DNA of 57,529 nucleotides from Paenibacillus koleovorans NBRC 103111 (GTDB taxonomy: Bacteria; Bacillota; Bacilli; Paenibacillales; NBRC-103111), in NCBI RefSeq assembly GCF_004000845.1, contig NZ_BIMA01000040.1, positions 1-57,529 on the forward strand. The letters are read 5' to 3'. The notes below the pieces were generated by a model that was not told the origin of the DNA, made no database searches, and saw only the letters and a program-made list of their open reading frames with translations. The position numbers and the translations under genes are program-made. Below, piece after piece: positions 8,459 to 15,615 of the stretch (positions are counted from its first letter, which is position 1; each line of letters begins with the position of its first letter).

Positions 8459-8528
8459 CCAAGTAGACCCATTTATACCCTTCATGCCCACCGCAATCCG
8501 TCGCTTCCGCCAAGTAGACCCATTTATA
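8459..8528. repeat. 19-bp direct repeat CCAAGTAGACCCATTTATA
   Basis: The identical 19-mer occurs at 8459-8477 and 8510-8528, a 51-bp period, in the non-coding stretch 8071-8554. On the minus strand both copies would read YKWVYL in one frame. That frame (8346-8678) has no start signal and overlaps the real gene at 8555, so I take it as non-coding. Confidence 0.7.
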
Positions 8529-8554
8529 ACCTGCAGTTAATTCGTTTGCATGAG

Positions 8555-9586
8555 TTACGCCTCCGCTCGCGTCAGCATGTAGAGAAAATGGTTTTTGCCG
8601 ACGCGCGGCGTACCCGTCAGCATGATGACGACGCCGTCGACGCACGCGATGACCGCTTGCTTCTCGGTGCCATCCCAATCGTAGATGGCGCCGATCCGTT
8701 CGCCTTCCGCCACGGTGTCCAGCAGCTTCGCTTCCGGGATGAAGAAGCCTTCAACCTCCGATTCGACGGAAAAATCGAAATTCCCGTCGCCGGCGATGCG
8801 CCACTTCACCGGCCGAGGAGGACGGGACAGCGCTTCGCGCAAATCGTCCGGAACGGCGCCCGCCGCATCTCCTTCCGGCAAAATGCCGAGATGCCGCATC
8901 AGCCGGTAAACCCCTTCGCGGTAATGCAGTTCTTCCTCTTCGCGGATGCGCCGCCCGCCGAAACCTTCCGTGTACATCCACGGCACGCCGAGCTCCGTCG
9001 CCGATGTCAACGTGCGACCGGGATTGACCTCCGGATGGGCCCATAGCACCTCCATTCCGAACGCTTCCGCCGCCGTCCGGCTGCGCCGACCGACCTCCGA
9101 GCCGTCGTTATGGTAGTAGCCGACGAGCTCGGGAACGGCGTAGTTCGTGCCGCCACTGTGCAGGTCGAGCAGGAAATCGGCGTGGCGGATGAACCGCTCG
9201 CGAAGATGATAGGCAAGCCGCTGCGTGATCGTGCCGTTCGGATCGCCGGGGAAAACGCGGGCGAGGTTGCAGCCGTCTTCCGGCGTCGAACGCATGATGC
9301 CGTCGTAAGCAAGCATGTTGACGACGGGGACGACGACAACCGTGCCGCGAATATGCGCCGGGTGCAAATCGCGGATCAGCCGGATCGCCGTATGCACGCC
9401 TTCGTACTCGTCGCCGTGCACCGCCGCGATGACGAGCAGGGTAGGCCCCGGGGAAGCGCTGCGGACTACATGCACGGGCAGTGTCGTATGCAAGCCGTTA
9501 TCGTCGCCGAATGTCAGCGTGACACTCGTTTTGGAGCCTGGCGGCAGCGTGCCGAGCTCGAATGCCGCAATATCCATCGATGCCAT
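8555..9586 (-). CDS. Succinylglutamate desuccinylase/aspartoacylase family deacylase
   Basis: A 343-residue zinc carboxypeptidase-like amidohydrolase (AstE/AspA, M14 fold) that removes an acyl group from a small N-acyl compound in the cytoplasm. Zinc ligands are visible in VHGDEYEG (His57 and Glu60) and DLHSGGTNY; the C-terminal half carries the added beta domain with ...ACVDGVVIMLTG. The start ATG 9586 is fixed by GGAGGTGAT. It is the last gene of a four-gene minus-strand operon (PLP enzyme, dehydrogenase, MBL hydrolase, deacylase), which suggests catabolism of an N-acylated amino compound. The true substrate is unknown. Confidence 0.85.
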   Translation of the reverse strand: MASMDIAAFELGTLPPGSKTSVTLTFGDDNGLHTTLPVHVVRSASPGPTLLVIAAVHGDEYEGVHTAIRLIRDLHPAHIRGTVVVVPVVNMLAYDGIMRSTPEDGCNLARVFPGDPNGTITQRLAYHLRERFIRHADFLLDLHSGGTNYAVPELVGYYHNDGSEVGRRSRTAAEAFGMEVLWAHPEVNPGRTLTSATELGVPWMYTEGFGGRRIREEEELHYREGVYRLMRHLGILPEGDAAGAVPDDLREALSRPPRPVKWRIAGDGNFDFSVESEVEGFFIPEAKLLDTVAEGERIGAIYDWDGTEKQAVIACVDGVVIMLTGTPRVGKNHFLYMLTRAEA

Positions 9587-9622
9587 AACGACATCACCTC
9601 CGTTTCATGAAATAGCCTTATA

Positions 9623-10354
9623 CTACACGATGCTAGGCGGACCGCCGGGCAGCCCGAAGGCGGCCAGCGCCTGCGTTAATGCGATTCCGCCGCCGCGCAA
9701 TACCGGATGCAGATGGCCGGGCAGCAGGACGTCGACGTCGTATTCCGCCAGCAGCCGGATGGAACGCTCCAGCGCCGCCATCGAAAAATCCGGCGACCGC
9801 AGCGCCGCGATATGACCGCCTGCGAACACGGTATCACCGCAGAAGAGCGCCTTCAGCTCGGGGCAATAGTAACTCAGCATGTCCGCGCTGTGACCCGGCG
9901 TGGCGATCGTTTCCAGCGACAGATCGCCGATTCGCAAGCATTCGCCGGGTTCGATCGGAAGCACCGGGCAGGAGTCGAGCCGGCAATCCGGCGGATAAAC
10001 ACCGGCGATCCGCGCCTCCGCCAGCCCGTTCGCTTCTTCGTCGCCGGCTTCTACAATGGCGGCCGTCAGCGGCGAGGCCACGACGGCGGCGCCGGTTGCG
10101 GCGCGCAGGCGCGAAGCGCCGCCGGCATGGTCCTGGTGCGCGTGCGTCAGCAGCACCGTCCGCACGCCGGCGGGGGAGAAGCCGGTTCGTTCCAGCTCTG
10201 CAAGCAGCGCCGGGACGCCGTAGCCGGTGCCGCAGTCGACGATGGCTTGCGCTTCCCCGCCGTCAAGCAAATACACGTTGCAGTCGAGCTCATGGCTTGC
10301 ATTCATGCCGAGCAGACCGCTGCCCAGCATATGGATGCGGTCGCGCAGCTTCAT
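9623..10354 (-). CDS. MBL-fold metallo-hydrolase
   Basis: A 243-residue metallo-beta-lactamase-fold hydrolase of the glyoxalase-II-like group. The dinuclear metal motif HAHQDHAGG is at residues 71-79, with later ligands in ATPGHSADM, FCGDTVF and LLPGHLHPV. The start is ATG 10354, whose ATGA overlaps the stop of the upstream dehydrogenase, so the two are translationally coupled; a longer frame reaching back to 10486 only reads through that gene. A thioester or lactone substrate would fit the family and a catabolic operon, but nothing in the sequence fixes it. Confidence 0.85.
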   Translation of the reverse strand: MKLRDRIHMLGSGLLGMNASHELDCNVYLLDGGEAQAIVDCGTGYGVPALLAELERTGFSPAGVRTVLLTHAHQDHAGGASRLRAATGAAVVASPLTAAIVEAGDEEANGLAEARIAGVYPPDCRLDSCPVLPIEPGECLRIGDLSLETIATPGHSADMLSYYCPELKALFCGDTVFAGGHIAALRSPDFSMAALERSIRLLAEYDVDVLLPGHLHPVLRGGGIALTQALAAFGLPGGPPSIV

Positions 10355-11355
10355 GGCGTCTCCGGCGCAAGCCGCACCGGCAGCCCTTCCGCGCACGAAC
10401 GCAAGACCGCATCGGTGACGAGGACAACACGCAGGGCGTCTTCCGCAGGCAAGATCGGCGACGTCCGGCGGCCTTCCTGCACGCATTCGATGAAGTGCGC
10501 CAATTCGGAATAAAGCGGCCCTTCCAGCTTGCCGTATATGTCGCGCAATCCGTACAGGTAAGGCACTTCGTCACGGGTTTCGGTGCACACGCGCAGCGAC
10601 CCGTCGGGATGGCCGAACGAAATCACGCCGCCGTCGCCTACGACATGCGTCAACTGGTCCTGGTGAGCCGGCCAGCCGTTTGGCGTCATCCAGTTGCTGT
10701 CGATTACGGCAGTCGCTCCATCCGCAAACGTCAGCATCGTCCAGACGAGATCTTCGCCTTCGGCGGAAGACGACGCTTTGGCGTAAACCTCCACCGGCAT
10801 TTCGCCCATGTACCAGAGCACCTGATCGATGTCGTGGATGCCAAGCGTATAGATCGCGGGAGTCCGTTTATAAATGTGAAAATATTGACGACCGTCGCTG
10901 CGCCGCGCATAGATGGAGCGAACGCGGCCGATCGTGCCGTTAGCGATCGCCGTTTTCATCTGCAGGTAGCGCGGGTCGAAGCGGGTGACGTGTCCGACTA
11001 TCAGCAGCGTGCCGCGTTCGGCTGCCGCGTCGACCATGCGCCGCGCTTCTGCAGGCACCGTCGCAAGCGGCTTCTCGACGAATACGGCGCATCCGGCGGC
11101 GATCCCGGCCATTACCGTCTCGGTATGGAGCGTTTCCGGGGTCAATACGACAAGCGCGTCGAGCGTTTCATTTTGCAGCATGAGACCGGGATCCGTATAA
11201 GCTTGGCAGCCGAAGTCGGCGGCGATGTGCCGTGCCGTCTCTTCGCGGATATCGCAGACGGCCGTGACGCATGCGCCGGGAATTTGCCGGTAACATTGCA
11301 GATGCAATTGAGCGAACCGTCCGAGACCGACGATGCCCAGTCGAACTTCCTTCAT
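10351..11355 (-). CDS. Gfo/Idh/MocA-family oxidoreductase
   Basis: A 334-residue NAD(P)-dependent dehydrogenase. The N-terminal Rossmann fold has GIVGLGRFAQLH, and FVEKPLATVPAEA carries the family EKP lysine at about residue 93. The C-terminal substrate domain contains GIHDIDQVLWYMGEMP with the usual His/Asp pair. Such enzymes oxidise sugars, inositols or related polyols. Start ATG 11355 has AAGGAGG upstream. It overlaps the MBL gene by 4 bp and follows the PLP enzyme by 69 bp. Confidence 0.9.
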   Translation of the reverse strand: MKEVRLGIVGLGRFAQLHLQCYRQIPGACVTAVCDIREETARHIAADFGCQAYTDPGLMLQNETLDALVVLTPETLHTETVMAGIAAGCAVFVEKPLATVPAEARRMVDAAAERGTLLIVGHVTRFDPRYLQMKTAIANGTIGRVRSIYARRSDGRQYFHIYKRTPAIYTLGIHDIDQVLWYMGEMPVEVYAKASSSAEGEDLVWTMLTFADGATAVIDSNWMTPNGWPAHQDQLTHVVGDGGVISFGHPDGSLRVCTETRDEVPYLYGLRDIYGKLEGPLYSELAHFIECVQEGRRTSPILPAEDALRVVLVTDAVLRSCAEGLPVRLAPETP

Positions 11356-11424
11356 GCCGAGTGGCCTCCTTTTTTCGTTGGAAAAGCAGCCGGTCCTCCG
11401 GACAGCCTTCGTTTTCCTCGTCGG

Positions 11425-12510
11425 CTACATGCCGTTCGCTTCGATAAAAGGCACCTGGACGCTCGCGGTCATCTTCTGGATTCGCTGCACATCCTTGAAG
11501 CCGGCGCCGGAGATGACGATCACGACGTTGTCCTCTTGGCCGATCATGCCGTCGCGCGCGGCTTGGGCCGCCCCGGCCAGGCCGATGGCGCCGGCCGGTT
11601 CGCAGAAGATGCCTTCGTCCGCGGCCAGCCGTTCCTGCCAGTGCCAGGTGTCTTCGTCCTGCAGCGCGTAGGCGTTGCCGCGGCTTTCCTTGAGCGCGGC
11701 AAAAACGAGATCGGCGTCGGGCGGACTGGGCACCTGGATGCCCGAAATCAGCGACGTGGAGCCGCCCGGTAGCGGCTTATCCAGCCCCTGCATCCAGGCG
11801 TTCGCGAGATTGGCGCAGCCGGCCGACTGGCAAGCTGCCATACGCGGCATCCGGTCGAGCGCGCCATCGGTCTGCAGCTCGGCGAAGCCTTTATGGATCC
11901 CGGCGAACAGGCCGCCGCCGCCGACCGGCACGAACACCGCATCAGGTGCGCCGAGCTGCTCGTGAATTTCGAAGGAAATCGTTTTGACCGCCTCCATGGC
12001 TAGTGGGGCATAGGCAAAAGCGGTGACTGCAGGCTCCCAGTTGTTCGCTTTTGCTTGGGCCAACACGGTTTCAAACACTTGCGTGCCGATGTGCGGGTCG
12101 AACCCCATCCCTTTCACGCGGTACACCTCGGCGCGGTGAACGAGAATTTGCTCCAGCTTGGACGGCACGATATTTTCCTGCACATAAACATGATACGGAA
12201 TGCCGGCCCGGGCCGCATAGGCGGCAATCGAGGCGCCGGCATTACCGGACGTGGTGCCGATGCATGCGGCTTTGCCGTGCTCGCGCGCAAGCGACAGCAT
12301 CAGGGCGGCGATGCGGTCCTTGTACGAGCCGGTCGGGTTTAGCGATTCCAGCTTGAAATAAAGATTCGGGATGCCGATCGTCTGCCCAATGCGGCAGCTG
12401 CGCACGAGCGGCGCGTTCCCTTCGCCGAGCGTGATGCGATGCTGCTCGGCGATGCGGGGCAGCCGCTCCGCGTACGACCAGATGCCCGTTCCGCGAGTTT
12501 GTGCGCTCAT
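11425..12510 (-). CDS. Threonine-synthase-like PLP enzyme (fold type II)
   Basis: A 361-residue fold-type-II PLP enzyme. The Schiff-base lysine is Lys64 in LNPTGSYKDR, the cofactor phosphate loop is PVGGGGLFAG, and TTSGNAGASIAAYAA matches the family asparagine loop. Threonine synthase is the nearest named relative, but the gene is not with hom/thrB. It heads a catabolic-looking operon, so a beta-elimination or lyase activity on another hydroxy amino acid is as likely. ATG 12510 is joined by ATGA to a short upstream leader ORF (12507-12584); a weak GGCGGAG lies before it. Confidence 0.85.
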   Translation of the reverse strand: MSAQTRGTGIWSYAERLPRIAEQHRITLGEGNAPLVRSCRIGQTIGIPNLYFKLESLNPTGSYKDRIAALMLSLAREHGKAACIGTTSGNAGASIAAYAARAGIPYHVYVQENIVPSKLEQILVHRAEVYRVKGMGFDPHIGTQVFETVLAQAKANNWEPAVTAFAYAPLAMEAVKTISFEIHEQLGAPDAVFVPVGGGGLFAGIHKGFAELQTDGALDRMPRMAACQSAGCANLANAWMQGLDKPLPGGSTSLISGIQVPSPPDADLVFAALKESRGNAYALQDEDTWHWQERLAADEGIFCEPAGAIGLAGAAQAARDGMIGQEDNVVIVISGAGFKDVQRIQKMTASVQVPFIEANGM

Positions 12511-12584
12511 CGGTCAAATCTCCGCCACATCACGATCGATCGTGGCCTCTTGGTCATGCGAGTGACTGGTTGGAGCGGGTTCAT
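12507..12584 (-). CDS. 25-aa leader ORF coupled to the PLP enzyme gene
   Basis: ATG 12584 (minus strand) follows a good GAGGTG with 5-bp spacing. The 25-codon frame (starting MNPLQPVTRMTK, Arg-rich towards its end) stops at the TGA that overlaps the ATG of the next gene as ATGA. Such an arrangement usually means translational coupling. The plus-strand operon on the other side of the divergent promoter region has the same arrangement. Confidence 0.55.
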   Translation of the reverse strand: MNPLQPVTRMTKRPRSIVMWRRFDR

Positions 12585-12669
12585 ACAATCACCTCAATCT
12601 CACTCATAATAGGGTCTTACCAAAAAAACTAAACGAAAAATGAAGCGCGGTCAACGATTTTTTATACAT

Positions 12670-12713
12670 GTGAATAAATTTTATTGACGTGAATAAAGTT
12701 CCTTTTTTATAAT
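12670..12713 (+). promoter_or_regulatory. Promoter of the plus-strand catabolic operon
   Basis: -35 TTGACG (12684-12689), an 18-bp spacer and -10 TATAAT (12708-12713). A 9-bp direct repeat, GTGAATAAA, at 12670-12678 and 12689-12697 flanks and overlaps the -35 box. It is a candidate site for the IclR regulator encoded at 14759, though the link is inferred. The divergent minus-strand operon starts about 100 bp away. Confidence 0.6.
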
Positions 12714-12746
12714 GAGGGTAAACTTTGAACGACAGGGGGAAGTCGA

Positions 12747-12809
12747 ATGAATACGTTCCTGCTTCGCCAGTTGACCCGCGATGGAATATCCTCGCTTGCT
12801 GCGCCATGA
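12747..12809 (+). CDS. 20-aa leader ORF coupled to the conserved unknown gene
   Basis: ATG 12747 is preceded by AGGGGGAAG (12734-12742), the only strong ribosome binding site in this 5' region. The frame MNTFLLRQLTRDGISSLAAP ends at TGA 12807-12809, which overlaps ATG 12806 of the next gene. The downstream gene itself lacks a Shine-Dalgarno sequence, so it is probably translated by coupling. Alternatively this could be the in-frame start of the downstream protein broken by a frameshift; the sequence gives no homology to decide. Confidence 0.55.
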   Translation: MNTFLLRQLTRDGISSLAAP

Positions 12810-13921
12810 GCACGAAGAAGCGAGTAGCGGCGATTGTTACCGTTTACCGGCCGAACGCCCATGCGGACGTCATCGTAAGCCGGCTGATCGGTGAACTGGG
12901 GCACTATCCGCAAGTGAAGCTTGTCTCCCTGTATACCGATCAGGTGCCGGACAACGACCTGAGCCGCGAGCTGGCGGCCCGGCATGGTTTCGCCATTTGC
13001 GACACCATTGAGCAAGCGGTTTCGTTCGGAAACCCGGAGCAGCCGATCGACGGCATTGTCGTTATCGGCGAGCACGGAGAGTATCCGTGGAACGAGAAGC
13101 GGCAGCACTTGTATCCCCGCCTGCGGTTTATGCAGGAAACGCTGGCGGCACTGGACAAATTCGGCCTTCGGGTGCCGATCTTTCTCGACAAGCATTTTTC
13201 CTGCGACGACGGAGCGGCGCGCTGGATCTACGATGAGGTGAAGCGGCGCGGCATTGCGCTGATGGCCGGCTCTTCGATTCCGTACGCGCCTTCCGTTCCT
13301 GCGTATGACCCGGCGGTGCTCCGCGGCGTCCGCGACTTGTTTGTCGTCAGCCACGGCGGGCACGAGTCGTACGGCTTCCACGCGATGGAAGTGATGCAGT
13401 CTCTGGCCGAGCGGCGAACGGGAGCGGAAACCGGAGTTGCCTCCGTAACGGCGCTGGAAGGGGAAGCCGTGTGGGAAGCGATGGAACGGGGCGAATGGCC
13501 GGAAGCGCTCATGCTCCAGGCGCTTGCGGCGCTTCCCGAAGTGCCGGACGGGCACCCGCGCGGCCTGTGCGCCGATCCGGCGCTGTTCGTCGTGGCGTAC
13601 AAGGACGGCACGAGGGGTTATGTCGCGCAGCTTGACGGCGTTGCCACGCGCTGGTCATATGCCGTTCGTGCGGCGGACGGCACGGCAACGGCGGCGTATT
13701 GCGATACCGATACGGAAAGGCCGTATCGCCATTTTGAAACGCTTGTCTGCCTGATCGAAGAGATGGTCACCAAAGGCAAGCCGCCGTGTGCTACCGAACG
13801 CCAGTTATTAACGACGCATATGATCAATGCGGCGATGGAGTCGTTGTATGCCAAGCGTCCGATCGCCGTCCCCGAGCTGGGTGTCGCATACGTTCCGGCG
13901 GACGAACAACCGCTTCACTGA
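12806..13921 (+). CDS. Conserved protein of unknown function, Rossmann-like start
   Basis: A 371-residue soluble protein that I cannot assign to a characterised family. It begins MSTKKRVAAIVTVYRPNAHAD, a strand-loop-helix, and carries conserved-looking blocks: SLYTDQVPDNDLSRELAARHG, VVIGEHGEYPWNEKRQHLYPR, FLDKHFSCD and SHGGHESYGFHAMEVMQ. The His/Asp/Glu-rich blocks could bind metal. I recall similar unannotated proteins near sugar dehydrogenases in Planctomycetes and Paenibacillus, but cannot verify that here. A frame open upstream to TTG 12725 lacks a ribosome binding site. It is first in an operon with an SDR and an IclR regulator, opposite the PLP/dehydrogenase/deacylase operon. Confidence 0.75.
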   Translation: MSTKKRVAAIVTVYRPNAHADVIVSRLIGELGHYPQVKLVSLYTDQVPDNDLSRELAARHGFAICDTIEQAVSFGNPEQPIDGIVVIGEHGEYPWNEKRQHLYPRLRFMQETLAALDKFGLRVPIFLDKHFSCDDGAARWIYDEVKRRGIALMAGSSIPYAPSVPAYDPAVLRGVRDLFVVSHGGHESYGFHAMEVMQSLAERRTGAETGVASVTALEGEAVWEAMERGEWPEALMLQALAALPEVPDGHPRGLCADPALFVVAYKDGTRGYVAQLDGVATRWSYAVRAADGTATAAYCDTDTERPYRHFETLVCLIEEMVTKGKPPCATERQLLTTHMINAAMESLYAKRPIAVPELGVAYVPADEQPLH

Positions 13922-13939
13922 AAGGGTAGGAGAAACGGC

Positions 13940-14692
13940 ATGAATACGTTGCTTGCGTTGCATCAGAAAGTGATTATCGTCACCGGCGCGCTCGGCAAAG
14001 TCGGGTATGCCGCCGTTCGTTTGTTTCTTGAGCGCGGCGCCATCGTGGCGGCCAACGATTGGACGGAGGCCGCCGGACACGAAGGCATGACGGAGCTGCT
14101 GCGGCGTTACGGCGAAGACCGGCTGTTGTTCGTACAGGGCAACGCGGGAGACGAAGCGCACGTTGCCGCTCTGTTCGCGGCGATCAGCCGGCGGTTTGGC
14201 AGGCTGGACGGCACGTTCCATAACGCCTATCTCCAGAACCGCAAGCCGGTCGACCAATACTCGTTGGAAGAATGGAACCGGCTTATCCACGGCACGCTCG
14301 GCTCCGCCTTCCTTGTATGCAAGCACGCCATTCCGCTGCTGCGCGAGTCGGGCGGCGGCTCGATCGTCAATACGTCCTCGGTGCTCGGCGTCAAACCGCG
14401 AGCGGGAGAAGGCGGATACGGCACTGCCAAAGCGGGTATCAATTTCCTGACGCAGGTCATCGCGGCGGAGAATGCCTCGTACGGCATTCGCGCCAACGTC
14501 ATCGTGCCCGGCGACATCAAACTGCCTGCACCCGTATCCGCAGCCAAGGCGGAGGAACTGAAGAAAAAGATTTGGCTCGGCCGCTCTGCGGTGCCGGAAG
14601 AGATTTGCGAATTGGCTGCCTTCTTGTTGTCCGATGCCTCTTCGTACATGACCGGATCACTCATTCCGATTGACGGCGGCTTTCAGCTGTAG
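13940..14692 (+). CDS. SDR-family NAD(P)-dependent oxidoreductase
   Basis: A 250-residue classical short-chain dehydrogenase. The cofactor loop is TGALGKVG (residues 15-22), the catalytic set is Ser in NTSSVLG and YxxxK in GYGTAKAG, and the C-terminus is the usual SYMTGSLIPIDGGFQL. The usual NNAG of the family is replaced by HNAY, still compatible with activity. AGGAG precedes ATG 13940. It follows the unknown gene by 18 bp and precedes the IclR regulator, suggesting a dehydrogenation step in the same pathway. Confidence 0.92.
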   Translation: MNTLLALHQKVIIVTGALGKVGYAAVRLFLERGAIVAANDWTEAAGHEGMTELLRRYGEDRLLFVQGNAGDEAHVAALFAAISRRFGRLDGTFHNAYLQNRKPVDQYSLEEWNRLIHGTLGSAFLVCKHAIPLLRESGGGSIVNTSSVLGVKPRAGEGGYGTAKAGINFLTQVIAAENASYGIRANVIVPGDIKLPAPVSAAKAEELKKKIWLGRSAVPEEICELAAFLLSDASSYMTGSLIPIDGGFQL

Positions 14693-14758
14693 GGGGTTCC
14701 GGTTGGCCGAATCCGAAGGCGTTTGAATGGAATGGTTTCATGAAAGGAGCATCATCTG

Positions 14759-15523
14759 GTGGAAGCAAAAGGGCATAAAGTGAAATCGGCGGATCGCGTG
14801 CTGGATATATTCGAACTGTTCGCCGGCGGGGAGGACACCTACAACTTATCCGAAATTGCGAAAAGCTTGAACATGCCTCCAAGCAGCACGTATTTGCTGT
14901 TGCAAAATATGCTTGATCGCGGATATCTGGAAGTCGACAAGTCCGGCAAACAGTTTCGCATCGGCTACAAGCTGTTTACGATTCGCAGCCGCTACATGCA
15001 GAATACGAGCCTGATGGGCGAGTTTTTTCATATAGCCGGCAAAATGGCGGAGGAATTGAACGAAACCATATCCATCGCCGTGCGGAACGGCAACAGGCTG
15101 CTGTACCTCGGCGAAAAGGTGAGCAGCCAGGCGCTGCGCTATACGCCTGCACCCGGCGAAGCATTCCCGCTGCACGCGACGGCTTCGGGAAAAATATTGC
15201 TGGCCGACTTGTCCGGGAAGGAGCTGTCCGCACTGTATCCGCAGGAGGAGCTGGAGCGGATCACCGACAAGACGATTGCCAAGCGCAGCGAACTGCTGCA
15301 GGAGCTGGAGAAGGTGCGGCAAACCGGTTATGGCTACAATCTCGGCGAAACGGTGGAAGGCGTTCATTGCATGGCGGGGAAGATCGTCAATGCGGACAAC
15401 AAGGCAATCGCTTCGATCAGCATCTCGATTCCCGCCGCGCGTATTACCGACGAATTATGGCAACGAGTGCATATCGTCATCAAGCAAGCCTGCGAGGAAA
15501 TGAGCCACAAGCTGTTCCCATAG
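14759..15523 (+). CDS. IclR-family transcriptional regulator
   Basis: A 254-residue regulator. The N-terminal winged helix-turn-helix (residues about 8-65) contains KSADRVLDIFELF and NLSEIAKSLNMPPSSTYLLL. The C-terminal IclR effector domain has AFPLHATASGKILLA and a GEGV-equivalent NLGETVEGVHCMA near residue 200, then ISISIPAARIT. The start is GTG 14759 with AAAGGAGC upstream. It sits at the end of the plus-strand operon and probably controls both divergent operons in answer to a small-molecule acid, the usual ligand type of the family. Confidence 0.92.
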   Translation: MEAKGHKVKSADRVLDIFELFAGGEDTYNLSEIAKSLNMPPSSTYLLLQNMLDRGYLEVDKSGKQFRIGYKLFTIRSRYMQNTSLMGEFFHIAGKMAEELNETISIAVRNGNRLLYLGEKVSSQALRYTPAPGEAFPLHATASGKILLADLSGKELSALYPQEELERITDKTIAKRSELLQELEKVRQTGYGYNLGETVEGVHCMAGKIVNADNKAIASISISIPAARITDELWQRVHIVIKQACEEMSHKLFP

Positions 15524-15535
15524 CTTGGGCCGCCG

Positions 15536-15601
15536 AGCCGGCTTGCCGCTGCAGCGAACAACGGCTAGCCGGCTGGATTGCTTTAGTAGTAATCGATTAC
15601 T
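15536..15601 (+). promoter_or_regulatory. Stem-loop and operator-like palindrome before the GH63-like gene
   Basis: A strong stem-loop pairs 15536-15548 with 15562-15574 (arms contain AGCCGGCT). It has no T-run, so it may stop or pause transcription from the IclR gene only weakly. A perfect 14-bp palindrome, AGTAATCGATTACT (15588-15601), ends just before the ribosome binding site AGGAGG (15603). It is a candidate repressor site. Confidence 0.45.
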
Positions 15602-15615
15602 TAGGAGGAATTCGA

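Noticed and set aside
8210-8528. CRISPR array
   Set aside because: The repeats are tandem or only two copies without unique spacers of equal size, and no cas genes are present.
8346-8678. Minus-strand frame encoding two GYKWVYL repeats
   Set aside because: Overlaps the 3' end of the deacylase gene and has no start signal; the peptide repeat just reflects the DNA repeat.
9679-11772. 697-codon plus-strand frame opposite the MBL, dehydrogenase and PLP genes
   Set aside because: It is antisense to three clear enzyme genes, very rich in Arg, Ala and Pro, and has no start signal; it is a GC-rich shadow frame.
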